A DNA stretch of 42,068 nucleotides from Gammaproteobacteria bacterium (GCA_024234975.1 JACKNH010000030.1:1-42068); one strand, 5' to 3'; numbered from the stretch's first letter, positions 8,150-17,335 are shown. Numbers and translations are program-made. Notes: generated by a model from the letters alone, not told the origin.

Positions 8150-10003
8150 TCAGGCGTATTCCGCAATCGCGGTCAGAAACGCCTTGCCATACTTGTTCAA
8201 CTTATGCTGACCGACACCGCTGATGGCCAGCAGTTCCCCGTCATCCCTTGGTTTTTCGCGCGCCATCTGTACCAGCGTCGCATCGCCGAACACAATGTAC
8301 GGCGGCTTGCCTTCGGCATCGGCCAGCGCCTTGCGCAGGGTGCGCAAGGCTTCAAAAAGTTTCTCGTCACAGGCCTGGTTGTCGGCGTCGCGGGGACGCC
8401 GCACCTTGCTCACCACCTCTTTCACGCGCGGGCGCGCCAGGTACAGGGTCTGCTCGCCGCGCAACAAGGGCCGTGCCGCCGGCAGCAGGCGCAGGATCGA
8501 AAAGTTGGCGATATCCTGTTCCAGCAATCCATGGTGGATAAGCTGCCTGAAAATGGACGTCCACTGTTGTTCACTCAGGTCGGCGCCCATGCCGTAGGTC
8601 GATAAACGGTCATGACCGAGTTGCCGCACGCGCTCGGTTTCGGCGCCGCGCAAGACATCGATCACGTACTTCATGCCAAACCGCTGGTCGACCCGATACA
8701 CGCAGGACAATGCTTTCTGCGCGTGGACCGTGGCATCAAACAACTCGGGCGGGTTCAGACAGATATCACAGTTGCCGCAGTTCACCTGCCGATTGGCTTC
8801 ATCGGCGACGCCGTACTGCGGCCCCGCTACAGCATCACCGAAGTAATTCAGCAATACCTGCCGCCGGCAGGTCACCGCTTCGGTCAGCGCCACCATGGCA
8901 TTCAGCTTATGGGTTTCAATCCGCAACTGATCGACGTTCTGCGTATTTTCGATCAGACGTTTCGCCGTCACGATATCCTGCGCGCCGTACAGCAACAGCG
9001 CCTCGGACGGCAGGCCATCGCGGCCGGCGCGACCGGTTTCCTGGTAATAGCCTTCGATATGCCGCGGCATGTCGTAGTGAACGACGAAACGGACATTCGG
9101 CTTGTCGATGCCCATGCCGAACGCCACCGTCGCAACGACGATTTGCAATTCATCCTTGAGAAAATCGTCCTGCACCCGCTCGCGTTCCGCGGCAGGCAGG
9201 CCGGCATGGTAGGCCGCCGCGCGGTAGCCGTCTTCGCTGAGCCGACGCGCAATCTCCTCAACGCTGCGACGTGACAGTGCATACACAATGCCTGCCTGGT
9301 TACCGCGATCCTGGAGAAAGCGCTGCAATTGTTCGAATGGCCGGTGCTTGTCCAGCACGGTGTAGCGGATGTTGGGGCGGTCAAAGCCGGTGACATGCCG
9401 GCTTGCCTGTGAAAGACCCAGCACGCGGACGATATCCTCACGTGTGTGACTGTCGGCAGTCGCGGTCAGCGCCACCAGGGGCACGTCGGCAAACCGTTCA
9501 CGCAATATGCCAAGCCGCGCGTACTCCGGCCGGAAGTCATGTCCCCACTGGGAAACGCAGTGCGCTTCGTCAATCGCGAACAGCGCCACTTCAAGCGTGG
9601 ACAACCGTTCGATGAATCCGCCACTGATCAAGCGCTCGGGACTGACGTAAAGCAGATCCAGCTTGCCGTTGTGCAGACGCCCCAGAACATCACGCGCTTC
9701 CTCGCCATTCAGACTGGAGTTGTAGCAGGCGGCGGCGACGCCGAGATCCTGCAAGGCGTCGACCTGGTCTTTCATCAATGAGATAAGCGGCGAAACCACG
9801 ATCGCGGTGCCGCGCCGGTGCAGGGCGGGCAGCTGGTAGCACAGCGATTTGCCGCCGCCGGTCGGCATCAGGACAAATGCATCCCGGCCGGCGATCAGTT
9901 CGTCGATGATTTCCTGCTGATGGGGACGGAAGCTGTCGTAGCCGAAGACTTCGCGCAGCGTTGTGTGAGGGGTGGTCAGGAGTTCGGAAGCGGCCAGTTG
10001 CAT
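8150..10003 (-). CDS. recQ: ATP-dependent DNA helicase RecQ
   Basis: Superfamily 2 3'-to-5' DNA helicase for recombination and stalled-fork repair; 617 residues, close to the E. coli enzyme. All helicase motifs are visible: Walker A in MPTGGGKSLCYQLPA, the DEAH box in AIDEAHCVSQWGHDFRPEY, motif III ALTATAD, motif V GMGIDKPNVRFVVH and motif VI QETGRAGRDG. The RQC region has the zinc cysteines in CRRQVLL and NCGNCDIC, and a winged-helix segment follows. An HRDC domain occupies the last ~80 residues (LFEALRTLRKALAD through the C-terminus). It lies 75 nt after the acylphosphatase gene, probably in the same transcript. No strong ribosome-binding site is seen. Confidence 0.97.
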   Translation of the reverse strand: MQLAASELLTTPHTTLREVFGYDSFRPHQQEIIDELIAGRDAFVLMPTGGGKSLCYQLPALHRRGTAIVVSPLISLMKDQVDALQDLGVAAACYNSSLNGEEARDVLGRLHNGKLDLLYVSPERLISGGFIERLSTLEVALFAIDEAHCVSQWGHDFRPEYARLGILRERFADVPLVALTATADSHTREDIVRVLGLSQASRHVTGFDRPNIRYTVLDKHRPFEQLQRFLQDRGNQAGIVYALSRRSVEEIARRLSEDGYRAAAYHAGLPAAERERVQDDFLKDELQIVVATVAFGMGIDKPNVRFVVHYDMPRHIEGYYQETGRAGRDGLPSEALLLYGAQDIVTAKRLIENTQNVDQLRIETHKLNAMVALTEAVTCRRQVLLNYFGDAVAGPQYGVADEANRQVNCGNCDICLNPPELFDATVHAQKALSCVYRVDQRFGMKYVIDVLRGAETERVRQLGHDRLSTYGMGADLSEQQWTSIFRQLIHHGLLEQDIANFSILRLLPAARPLLRGEQTLYLARPRVKEVVSKVRRPRDADNQACDEKLFEALRTLRKALADAEGKPPYIVFGDATLVQMAREKPRDDGELLAISGVGQHKLNKYGKAFLTAIAEYA

Positions 10004-10078
10004 GGCGGTATTGTACCCGCTGTGGCCGGTGCTGCGTGCTGCCAGCGGCCGTCCGCTGGTAAAGGTGACATACCCGCG

Positions 10079-10354
10079 TCAAACAATGTCGAACGTCAGG
10101 AATTCGCCGGTGGCCGCCTCATCATGGCGCACGACGTCGGCTACCGATGCCGCCGGTGGTCCGCGGTGACACCACTCGACGAGCTGTCCCACCTGCCCGG
10201 GCGTGCCTTCGGCCAGGACCTCGACCTCGCCATTGTCACAGTTCCGCACCCAGCCGGTGACGCGCAGCCGCTTGGCCTGCTCCCGCGTCGACGCGCGAAA
10301 CCAGACGCCTTGCACGCGCCCGGAAATCCGCAAACGAATCCGCACTGTATCCAT
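10079..10354 (-). CDS. acyP: Acylphosphatase
   Basis: Small cytosolic enzyme that hydrolyses carboxyl-phosphate bonds (acyl phosphates such as acetyl phosphate or 1,3-bisphosphoglycerate). At 91 residues it matches the family length. The two catalytic residues are present: the arginine in GRVQGVWFR near residue 20 (phosphate-binding loop) and the asparagine in VTGWVRNCDNG near residue 38. It sits between the FAD hydroxylase gene and recQ on the same strand. The combination with recQ looks like chance operon sharing rather than a pathway. Confidence 0.95.
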   Translation of the reverse strand: MDTVRIRLRISGRVQGVWFRASTREQAKRLRVTGWVRNCDNGEVEVLAEGTPGQVGQLVEWCHRGPPAASVADVVRHDEAATGEFLTFDIV

Positions 10355-10379
10355 CCCTGTTTCAACCTGCTGCCGCGCT

Positions 10380-10397
10380 GCCCGGGCTTGCCCGGGA
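10380..10397 (-). other. Tight GC palindrome between FAD hydroxylase and acyP
   Basis: Two CCCGGG boxes (10381-10386, 10391-10396) form a near-perfect short palindrome in the 72-nt gap downstream of the FAD hydroxylase stop. There is no T-run on the minus strand. It could attenuate read-through or be a remnant repeat; no function is shown. Confidence 0.3.
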
Positions 10398-10426
10398 AGG
10401 ATACGTCAAATGCAGTCACCTCGCCC

Positions 10427-11980
10427 TCATGAAGGTGCCGCCAGCGACTTCAGATGGTCCCGGCATTGGGCACGGTCAGACCAGTGACAGCTGATGGCGA
10501 GGTAGCCGTCCGGCCGGACCAGGTAGAGCCATGGCAACTGATTGTTGCCGCCTTCAGCCAGCCTGCCGCCAACGACCCGCAGGTGCGTGATTGGCAGGCG
10601 GGAATCGGCGCTTATTGCCTGGATTTCATTCATCGATGGCATCGTCATCGACGCCTCGCCAACCACTAACAATGTAAATCCGCCATGGCGCAGGAACGAT
10701 GACAACCAGTCGCCATAGGGCGCCGGCAACAAGACATCGGGCATGCGATCACCGGCGGCCAATCCGCCTGCTGCCGCATTTGCATCAGTTCGATAGTGAT
10801 AAGCCAGCCCGGAGACCTGGTTGATCAGCGACACCAGTTCGCCCTGCTGCTGCATTTTCAACATCGTCGCCGGCGAACTTGCTCTTCCGGCCATGAATAA
10901 ATCGTGAATGCTGGTGGCGGCAGCGATCACCTGGCGACCAATCGGCTGCCGTTCTGCTTCATATGTATCCAGCAATTTCGGATCGGCGAGCCCTTGCGCC
11001 ACCAGAGCGAGTTTCCAGCCGAGGTTGTAGCTGTCCTGCAGGCAACAGTTCAGCCCTTGGCCACCGCCGGTGGAGTGGACATGGGCCGCATCGCCGGCAA
11101 GGAACACGTTGCCGCGCCGGTACTGGTCCGCGAGACGTGCGCGGCTCTGCCAGCGGGAATGCCAGACGGTGGCGCCGAAACCCACGCCGTCATAGTGCCG
11201 GGCAAGGATTTCGGAAAACACCTCGAGCGCGGTGGCTTCGGCATCGGCAACTGCGGCAGGCTGGCTCAGCAACAGTCGGAACATATCACCGGGCAACCGC
11301 GCGACCATCAGAAAATGCCCCGGTCCCATGCAGTAGTGCACCCAGTCAGGATCGTCAGGAAACCCTGTCAGCTGAACATCGAGATTCTGCAGGACGACGT
11401 CGGCATAAACGTCGTCGGACGCCTGGGTGAAACCTGCGAGTTCCCGAACGCGGGAGCCGGCGCCATCGCAGGCCACGAGGTATCGGCAGTCCACCCGCAG
11501 GTGTTGCCCATCACTTGTGGTCAGTGAGACTTCGACGCCGTCGTCTGCTGTGTGGAGGTCAACGCAAGCCGTGCCCCATTGCGGTGTACGGCCGAAGTTT
11601 TCGGCAAGGTGCGCACGTAATGCCGCCTCGGTGTGATGCTGCCCGTGCAACAGCAGGTAGGGAAACCGCGACGGGAGCGGGCGGAAATCCAGACCTGGCC
11701 GCACCTCGCGCCGTGTGCCGTGATCATCGACAAAATGCATCACATAGCCTGGACACTCGATGCCGCCGGCCATGAACCGCGCCAGCAGCGCGGGACTAAT
11801 CTGGTTGAAGATTTCCAGCGACCTTGCGTGCACGGTGATCGCCTTGGAAAACGGCGACGGACCGGCCAGACGGTCCACCCAGTGGAAGTCGATACCATGA
11901 CGGGCCAGTTCAAGCGCAAGCATACTGCCGGCGACGCCGGCGCCAACGATGACAACGGGCTGTTGAACGGATTCCTGCAT
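10427..11980 (-). CDS. FAD-dependent aromatic hydroxylase (class A flavoprotein monooxygenase)
   Basis: NAD(P)H- and O2-dependent monooxygenase of the PheA/TfdB/RdmE type, 517 residues, expected to hydroxylate an aromatic or polyketide ring in the cytosol. The N-terminal Rossmann loop is VVIVGAGVAGSMLALELARHG (dinucleotide binding). The second fingerprint is CDGAGSRVRELAGF at about residue 190, and FAD ribose is bound by GNVFLAGDAAHVHS at about residue 295, with the typical GGGQGLNCCLQDSYNLGWKLA helix after it. The C-terminal ~120 residues match the thioredoxin-like dimerisation domain of the phenol hydroxylase branch. The kinase gene is upstream on the same strand. The substrate is unknown; the setting (PQQ dehydrogenase, NTF2-fold proteins, SDR, AKR in the same window) fits catabolism of a cyclic compound. 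Confidence 0.9.
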   Translation of the reverse strand: MQESVQQPVVIVGAGVAGSMLALELARHGIDFHWVDRLAGPSPFSKAITVHARSLEIFNQISPALLARFMAGGIECPGYVMHFVDDHGTRREVRPGLDFRPLPSRFPYLLLHGQHHTEAALRAHLAENFGRTPQWGTACVDLHTADDGVEVSLTTSDGQHLRVDCRYLVACDGAGSRVRELAGFTQASDDVYADVVLQNLDVQLTGFPDDPDWVHYCMGPGHFLMVARLPGDMFRLLLSQPAAVADAEATALEVFSEILARHYDGVGFGATVWHSRWQSRARLADQYRRGNVFLAGDAAHVHSTGGGQGLNCCLQDSYNLGWKLALVAQGLADPKLLDTYEAERQPIGRQVIAAATSIHDLFMAGRASSPATMLKMQQQGELVSLINQVSGLAYHYRTDANAAAGGLAAGDRMPDVLLPAPYGDWLSSFLRHGGFTLLVVGEASMTMPSMNEIQAISADSRLPITHLRVVGGRLAEGGNNQLPWLYLVRPDGYLAISCHWSDRAQCRDHLKSLAAPS

Positions 11981-12118
11981 GGCGGCATCCCCCCGGTATG
12001 GCCATTGGTATTGCGCGATTCAGCAATGATGCCGCATCACCATTCCGGTATGCGGCCACATGCATGTGCCAGACATCGGACAATCAGGCCGCGGTGGCAG
12101 TTCAATGCAGGGCGAGGC

Positions 12119-12136
12119 GCGGGTCGTACGACCCGC
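12119..12136. terminator. Perfect 18-bp palindrome after the kinase gene
   Basis: GCGGGTCGTACGACCCGC is self-complementary over its whole length and lies 12 nt downstream of the kinase stop, before the FAD hydroxylase start. It has no T-run, so it may act as an RNA-stabilising or rho-linked 3' hairpin, or as a protein-binding palindrome. Confidence 0.4.
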
Positions 12137-12148
12137 TGCGGGACGGGT

Positions 12149-14035
12149 TCACAAACGCTTGCGCAATTCCACCAGGCGCTTTGCGCGATCAATCGCCAGG
12201 CGCGCCGGCGGTGCGTCACGCGCATCCAGCGCGACTGCGGCCTCGCGTTTCAAGTCCTCGACAACTGCATCCATGCGTTCCCGTGCCGTATCGCGGACGC
12301 TGAGCTGGGCGTCGATGTAGAACTGTCGTGCACCGCTGAAGTCACCACGATCCAGCGCCTTGTCGGCGTCCGCTTCAACGCTGGCCACTACGCGGTCATC
12401 GTCCAGTGCCGGCAACGACTCCGCTTCCAGAATGGCATTGGCGGCAAACCGTTTCTGGTTGAGGTTGCTTCGTTCATCCAATGCTTCACTGAGCTGCTTG
12501 CGCATTTGTTCGATATCGGTCAGTGAATCGCGTGCCGCGGTCAGCGTCGCTGCAGCGCCGGCATAGTCGAGTCTGCCGGTGGCGGCGCGGGCGTCTTCAA
12601 ATTGCTGCTGGATCCGTGCCAGCTCATTCTCGCGACTCACCCAGCGTTCGATCAACGAGATTTCATCCTGCAACCGCTGGGTTCTGACCGACATGCGATT
12701 GAGATCGGTGCTGAGCGTCCGCCGTTCAACGTCATTGGTGCTCTGGTCCACTCGGGCGGACAACGCTGCACGCTGGGCTTGCGCGTCGGCCGCCTGGCGC
12801 TGCAACGCCGGCAGGCTGGCGGCGATCCCCTGCATCAGGGATTCCACTTCGGCCTCGAGCGCTATTGCCTGCTGCCGGACATCGCCCGCCGGAACCTCCG
12901 GCGCTGTCGTGAGGGAGGACAACGCTGGCAGTTGCGGCATCCCGTTATTGGTGAACCACCACCAGCCCCCGGCCGCGGCCCCGCCGAGCACCACCAACAC
13001 CCCCAGTATGAGCGCCAGGCGACCGGACTTTCTCTCTCTGGGACGCGCCACACGATCGGTGATTTCATTTCGCAGTGAAACGCTGGGTGGCGTTTGCGTC
13101 AGTGCGCGGGTCGCCAGCATCGTCGGCTCTGATGCAGCTTCGGCTGCGGGCTGCTCCACCCGAGTGGGCTGCCCTAGCAGCGCCGCTCGCCATTGGCTGA
13201 CGTCGGCCGGCCGATCGCGTTCACGTACCGACAACGCGGAATCGATCGCGAGCAGGAACTCAGTGGAATAGCCGTCGAGGCTGCGAGTCGACAGTGGCGC
13301 CAGTGTGTCGTCGAGGATGCGATCAGCAGCCTCCGGTGGCGGCCTGCCGGAAATACACGCATAGGCCACCGCACCCAGCGCGTAGATATCCGTCCACGGC
13401 CCGAGGTTGCCCTTGCTCGAATACTGTTCGATGGGCGCAAACCCCGGTGTGACAATCGCCGTGACCGAGCGGCTCTTGGCGCCCACCGCCTGTCGCGCGG
13501 CGCCGAAGTCCAGCAATACGGGTTCGCCATCGGGACGCACGATGATGTTGCCCGGTTTGATATCCCGGTGCAGGAAATTGATGCCGTGTACCTGCACCAA
13601 CCCATCGAGCACCGGCATCAGCAGTTGCTTGATTGCTGATTCGCTCATCGGGCCGTTGCGTTTGATGAGCCGCGCCAGCGTCTCACCCTCGCAATATTCC
13701 ATCACGATGTAGCCGGTGCCGTTGGCCTGGAAATAACGGTAGACCTGCACGATATTGGGGTGTTTGAATCGCGCCAGCGTGCGCGCTTCGTCGATGAAAC
13801 GTTCCAGGCCCCAATCGAAACTGCCTTTATCGGCGTCTGACTTCGGCAGGACGGTTGTGCCGTCGGCGCGCACCGCCAGCTCGTTGGGCAGATATTCCTT
13901 GATCGCAACCGGCTTGTTCAGATGGGTATCGACACCCAGATAGGTGATGCCGAAACCACCTGCACCCAGCAGCCGTTCCAGGCGGTATTCCTGCAACTCA
14001 TAGCCGGGCGGCAGTGCCAACAGATGTTCAGCCAT
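12149..14035 (-). CDS. Transmembrane Ser/Thr protein kinase (PknB-like) with extracytoplasmic coiled coil
   Basis: Hanks-type kinase, 628 residues. The cytosolic kinase domain (about 17-285) is complete: glycine loop GAGGFG (24-29), ATP lysine K46 in VAIKEYLP, helix-C glutamate E83, catalytic loop HRDIKPGN (156-163), and the DFG metal site (176-178). The activation segment TPGFAPIEQYSSKG is typical of the branch found next to PP2C phosphatases. A Pro/Ala linker leads to one membrane helix (about 339-361). The outside part (about 385-628) is mostly helical with coiled-coil character and heavy Glu/Arg/Ala content; I recognise no ligand-binding fold there. The ATG overlaps the phosphatase stop by one base (TGATG), so translation is coupled. 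A GTG three bases upstream is also possible. Confidence 0.93.
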   Translation of the reverse strand: MAEHLLALPPGYELQEYRLERLLGAGGFGITYLGVDTHLNKPVAIKEYLPNELAVRADGTTVLPKSDADKGSFDWGLERFIDEARTLARFKHPNIVQVYRYFQANGTGYIVMEYCEGETLARLIKRNGPMSESAIKQLLMPVLDGLVQVHGINFLHRDIKPGNIIVRPDGEPVLLDFGAARQAVGAKSRSVTAIVTPGFAPIEQYSSKGNLGPWTDIYALGAVAYACISGRPPPEAADRILDDTLAPLSTRSLDGYSTEFLLAIDSALSVRERDRPADVSQWRAALLGQPTRVEQPAAEAASEPTMLATRALTQTPPSVSLRNEITDRVARPRERKSGRLALILGVLVVLGGAAAGGWWWFTNNGMPQLPALSSLTTAPEVPAGDVRQQAIALEAEVESLMQGIAASLPALQRQAADAQAQRAALSARVDQSTNDVERRTLSTDLNRMSVRTQRLQDEISLIERWVSRENELARIQQQFEDARAATGRLDYAGAAATLTAARDSLTDIEQMRKQLSEALDERSNLNQKRFAANAILEAESLPALDDDRVVASVEADADKALDRGDFSGARQFYIDAQLSVRDTARERMDAVVEDLKREAAVALDARDAPPARLAIDRAKRLVELRKRL

Positions 14036-14823
14036 CACGCATCCCCGTTTGCCAATGGCTTGAGAATCATCACGGTGGTGTTGTCCTGGTTGCGCGCACC
14101 GGCAGCCGACACCGCGTCCAGCATCAGCTCAACCGTCGTCCGTGGGTCAACCGATAGATTGTCCGCGACCAACTGCGCGATGGTTTCATCGGCCAGACTC
14201 AAAACGCCATCACTTGCCAGCACCAGCACATCGCCTGGCTGCAATGCTACCGGCTCTTTGGCGATGTCGACGAACTTGATCGCTTCGCCGGTGACTGCGG
14301 AGCGCAGCACGTGACGTTTGGGATCGGTACGGGCATCTTCTGCCGACAACACACCCTCCTCCACCAGCTTGGCGAATACAGGCACCATCGAGTGATCAGC
14401 GTTCAACCGCCGTAACGCGCCATCCCGTAACAGCCATAGCGGCGAATCACCCACACTGCTCCAGGCGATGCGGTTTTCAGCGACCGCCACACACACCAAT
14501 GTGCAGCCAATATCGCGCAAGGCCTCATCGGCCGCGATGGCATCCGCCAGCGCGTTATTTGCCTCAGCGACCGCAAGGCGCAAGCGCTCCAGCGTGCCGC
14601 CGGGGACTTTCCGATAAGCCCTGGCCGCCGCGTTGACGGCCAGCTTGGCGGCCGTGGCGCCATTCGAATGACCGCCCATTCCATCGGCCAGAACCATGAA
14701 CGTATGTTCCGCCGCGCCCGGGACCGGTTCAGTGAGGTCCAGTACGCCGCAGGCATCTTCCTGGTAATCGCGATCGCCGCGAATCTGGCGTGCGGCGTAG
14801 CGTTCGGCGAGGGAGCCGGCCAT
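14035..14823 (-). CDS. PP2C-family Ser/Thr protein phosphatase
   Basis: Metal-dependent phosphatase that most likely reverses the partner kinase, encoded just downstream. About 262 residues from the ATG at 14823. Motifs are intact: RGDRDYQEDACG (metal-site aspartate near the N-terminus), LADGMGGHSNG (second metal aspartate), SSVGDSPLWLLRDGAL, LASDGVLSL and ARNQDNTTVMILK near the C-terminus. A longer start at 14895 would overlap the upstream gene by 44 bases; I prefer the shorter one because the catalytic domain begins directly after it, though ribosome-binding evidence is weak for both. The kinase-phosphatase pair resembles PpkA/PppA or PknB/PstP modules. No type VI secretion gene is visible here. 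Confidence 0.92.
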   Translation of the reverse strand: MAGSLAERYAARQIRGDRDYQEDACGVLDLTEPVPGAAEHTFMVLADGMGGHSNGATAAKLAVNAAARAYRKVPGGTLERLRLAVAEANNALADAIAADEALRDIGCTLVCVAVAENRIAWSSVGDSPLWLLRDGALRRLNADHSMVPVFAKLVEEGVLSAEDARTDPKRHVLRSAVTGEAIKFVDIAKEPVALQPGDVLVLASDGVLSLADETIAQLVADNLSVDPRTTVELMLDAVSAAGARNQDNTTVMILKPLANGDA

Positions 14824-14851
14824 CAGCGTGACTCGACACGCGTGCAGAAGG

Positions 14852-15586
14852 CTACTGCAGCTTTGCTGTACTTGTGCATTGGTCGTTGGGTACATCGCGC
14901 CGGCGCATCACCGGCTCCGGTGTCGTGGTTTCGTTGCGAACGCATTCGGCCAGCGCCAGGCAGGTGGAAGGCAGGCCATCCTTATACTCCTGGCGCAAGG
15001 TGAAATACTGGGTCGGATCGCGGCTGGCGCCATTGTGGACGGCGGCACAGGCCTCGTCCGCCATGGCCCTGCCCTCTTCATCGAGTTGCGGACAATTGCG
15101 GTCAAAGCGGAACTCGGCGTTGCCGATCGCCACTCTGCTGACGCGGTCGGGGGGCTGGTATTCGTATTGCTCCTGGCGTGTCGCCGGGCACCATGAAACG
15201 ATCAGCCGGGTGCTTGATTCATCCGGCGTCAGTTCAAGATCCAGCGGCTTGTAGCTGTCCGGATTGCCGCTGATGTGCAGCGCCTGCCCTTCGGCGAAAG
15301 GCGCGGCGCTGCCGTCGGCATAGGGCACTCCGGCAATCATGATCTGCAATTCATTCGGCGTGATTTCAATGGCCAGACGACGTGCGTTTTCAGCCAGTTC
15401 GGCCTCCAGGGCAAGCAAACGGGCCTCCAGCAATTCCAGATCAGTATCGGCAGCGACAGCCTGCACCGCTTGTGCGCATAACAGGCCGGTAAGCAAGACG
15501 CGCATCCACGCTGAAGACCGCCTTTGCGGCTGCGAACGTTCGTCGATGATGCAAAGCCCGCTGCCGGGCCGGAGGTTCGAAGTCAT
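14852..15586 (-). CDS. Exported hypothetical protein upstream of the PP2C/kinase pair
   Basis: No family recognised. From ATG 15586 it is 244 residues; from ATG 15505 it would be 217 and begin exactly with a signal peptide, MRVLLTGLLCAQAVQAVAAD. The 27-residue extension has coding-like third-position GC, so the longer form with an extended n-region is not excluded. After the signal comes a short leucine/alanine/glutamate-rich coiled coil (LELLEARLLALEAELAENA), then a mixed beta region containing five or so cysteines (SWCPATRQ, DRNCPQL, DEACAAV, STCLALAEC), suggesting disulfides and a periplasmic location. It is followed closely by the phosphatase and kinase genes on the same strand and may supply an envelope signal to the kinase; that link is inference. 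Confidence 0.6.
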   Translation of the reverse strand: MTSNLRPGSGLCIIDERSQPQRRSSAWMRVLLTGLLCAQAVQAVAADTDLELLEARLLALEAELAENARRLAIEITPNELQIMIAGVPYADGSAAPFAEGQALHISGNPDSYKPLDLELTPDESSTRLIVSWCPATRQEQYEYQPPDRVSRVAIGNAEFRFDRNCPQLDEEGRAMADEACAAVHNGASRDPTQYFTLRQEYKDGLPSTCLALAECVRNETTTPEPVMRRRDVPNDQCTSTAKLQ

Positions 15587-15660
15587 CACCGCTTGAGATT
15601 ACCCCGAAAACCGTGCCCCGAACAATCAGCGGCGGGCGCTTCCGGTAAGGGTTACACAGT

Positions 15661-15691
15661 GCCGGGGGCGACCGCACCCGCCGCCCCCGGC
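15661..15691 (-). terminator. Strong GC hairpin after creD
   Basis: A perfect 10-bp stem (GCCGGGGGCG with CGCCCCCGGC) and 11-nt loop starts 10 nt downstream of the creD stop. No T-run follows on the minus strand, so this is a terminator-like 3' hairpin rather than a canonical intrinsic terminator. Confidence 0.5.
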
Positions 15692-15700
15692 CGCAACCCA

Positions 15701-17059
15701 CTAGTTGGCATTGGCCAGCCCCGCGACAGGTTCGCGGGGGTTGATGTTTCTGGTCAGGACCATCAGCACGGCTAGCACAGCAACCAGCAGACCGGTACCG
15801 AACAGCAGTGCAAAATCCTCCAGCTGGAGCAGTACATACAAGGCTGCGTACAAGCCACCCAGACCCGCGGCAACCGTGGCGCCGCGCCGGCGACTGGCGA
15901 CAGCGATTGCCACGTAGCTTGAGATCATCGCCACCGCCAGCGTGGCCGCCAGCAGGTAGGCCAACACAAACCCCGCGTGTTCGGCAATGGAGAGTAGAAC
16001 GAGAAAGAACACGACAAGCGCGCAACCCACCAGGGCGTATTGCACGAAGTGCATCCGGGTCTGCGCACCAAGTTCAAAGATCACGAACGTGAAGAACGTC
16101 AACACGACGAACAACAGGCCGTATTTCACCGCGCGCGTGACCATTGAATAAAGGTAGACCGGTTCGAAAAGATCGACACCGGCCTGCAACTCCTCCAGCG
16201 AGTAGCGCTCGATTTCCTGCTGCCAGGTCTGCGGATAGCTGCGCGCAAGCCGCGGCACTTCCCATTGCGCACTGAAGCCATCCGCCGAGATTTCCGCTGC
16301 CGTTGGCAGCAGGTTGCCGCGGAACTTCGGATGCGGCCAGTCGGCCGTGACGCGGGCAGTCGTGGTGCCGCCGACGGGCGTGAAACCAATGCCGCCACTG
16401 CCGTTGAGATCCAGTTGAATGTCGAATGGAATCGCCTCACCGGCGTCGTCCGCCAGATTCAGTGGAATGTGCACACCGGTACTCATCAGGGCCGGCAGCC
16501 GTGTGCCCGGCATGATTTCCCGTGCCTGGTTGCCGACCGTCGCGGCCGTCACGCGGCGAATCGCCCGTGTATCGCTGATTCCGATCGCCAACCAGGCATG
16601 GGCGAAGTCCACGCTGTCGATATCAATACCCAATTGCGAGAAGTCCGGCCGCGTGATCTCACCTGTGATTGTCAGCCCGGCCTGGTAGACGACGGCTTCA
16701 TAGATACCGCGACGCCGCGTTTCATGGCGAAGGTCCATTGTGTAATCCAGCGACACGGGCAGACTGACGAGATGCCGTTCAACCAGGACGTTCTGCAGGC
16801 GTTGCGTTGTCGCGCCGGAAGGGTCAGGTACGGTTTGAACCGTGCTGTGCCTGATCCTGAACGGCACAATCAGGGCGACACCGCCGAGGGTCTGGTTGCC
16901 GCCCCAGGCATTGGCGATGTCACTCAATGCTGACTGGTAGTAACCGGTGCGCTCATATACCAGGTAATCCACCATGTTCAGTGGAATCATCATGGCGAGC
17001 GCCAACGCGGCGATCAGCGCAAACCGCGCGGTGAGTGAATCGGATGCAGGGACTTTCAT
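15701..17059 (-). CDS. creD: CreD-like inner-membrane protein
   Basis: Inner-membrane protein of the CreD family, 452 residues, the family's usual length. E. coli CreD is induced by the CreBC two-component system and affects envelope integrity and colicin E2 tolerance; its biochemical activity is unknown. The chosen ATG (17059) has GGAG 5 nt upstream and opens MKVPASDSLTARFALI. There is one N-terminal helix (ALIAALALAMMIPLNMV), then the characteristic YYQSALSDIANAWGGNQTLGG region and a large periplasmic domain up to about residue 280. About five closely spaced helices follow to the end. No creB or creC homologue is in the window. Upstream (17060-17358) lie extragenic palindromes rather than a recognisable cre-tag array. 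Confidence 0.88.
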   Translation of the reverse strand: MKVPASDSLTARFALIAALALAMMIPLNMVDYLVYERTGYYQSALSDIANAWGGNQTLGGVALIVPFRIRHSTVQTVPDPSGATTQRLQNVLVERHLVSLPVSLDYTMDLRHETRRRGIYEAVVYQAGLTITGEITRPDFSQLGIDIDSVDFAHAWLAIGISDTRAIRRVTAATVGNQAREIMPGTRLPALMSTGVHIPLNLADDAGEAIPFDIQLDLNGSGGIGFTPVGGTTTARVTADWPHPKFRGNLLPTAAEISADGFSAQWEVPRLARSYPQTWQQEIERYSLEELQAGVDLFEPVYLYSMVTRAVKYGLLFVVLTFFTFVIFELGAQTRMHFVQYALVGCALVVFFLVLLSIAEHAGFVLAYLLAATLAVAMISSYVAIAVASRRRGATVAAGLGGLYAALYVLLQLEDFALLFGTGLLVAVLAVLMVLTRNINPREPVAGLANAN

Positions 17060-17192
17060 GGCAGCTCCACACGAAGTAATCGGAGCCGGTATTAAAGCGG
17101 TGACAAATGGCGGTTCGTGGGCTGGATTCGGGCAAAAAAAGGGTTTCCTCACCCAACACCGGGGAAATCCGCACGGGCATCGTCTTACTGCT

Positions 17193-17335
17193 CCGTCGTT
17201 CCGGACGCGCCCGCGAAGGGGGCGCGAGCCGGAATCCATGTGGCTTGGAGGCAGGCCCTATGGATCCCGGCTCACCGCTGCGCGGTGTCCGGGATGACGG
17301 AAAAAGAGGGGCTGCGCAGCGTCCGGGATGACGGG
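17193..17335. repeat. Cluster of extragenic palindromic repeats, family B
   Basis: Three related units in the 299-base gene-free stretch upstream of creD. Unit 1 (17193-17239) runs CCGTCGTTCCGGAC...GAGCCGGAATCCAT. Unit 2 (17260-17300) is the inverted copy, ATGGATCCCGGCTC...GTCCGGGATGACGG. Unit 3 (17311-17335) is a truncated copy of the end of unit 2. Units 1 and 2 face each other across a 20-base spacer, so the RNA would form a very long hairpin. The same unit recurs at 33500-33540. Apart from these I see nothing gene-like between 17060 and 17358. Confidence 0.75.
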
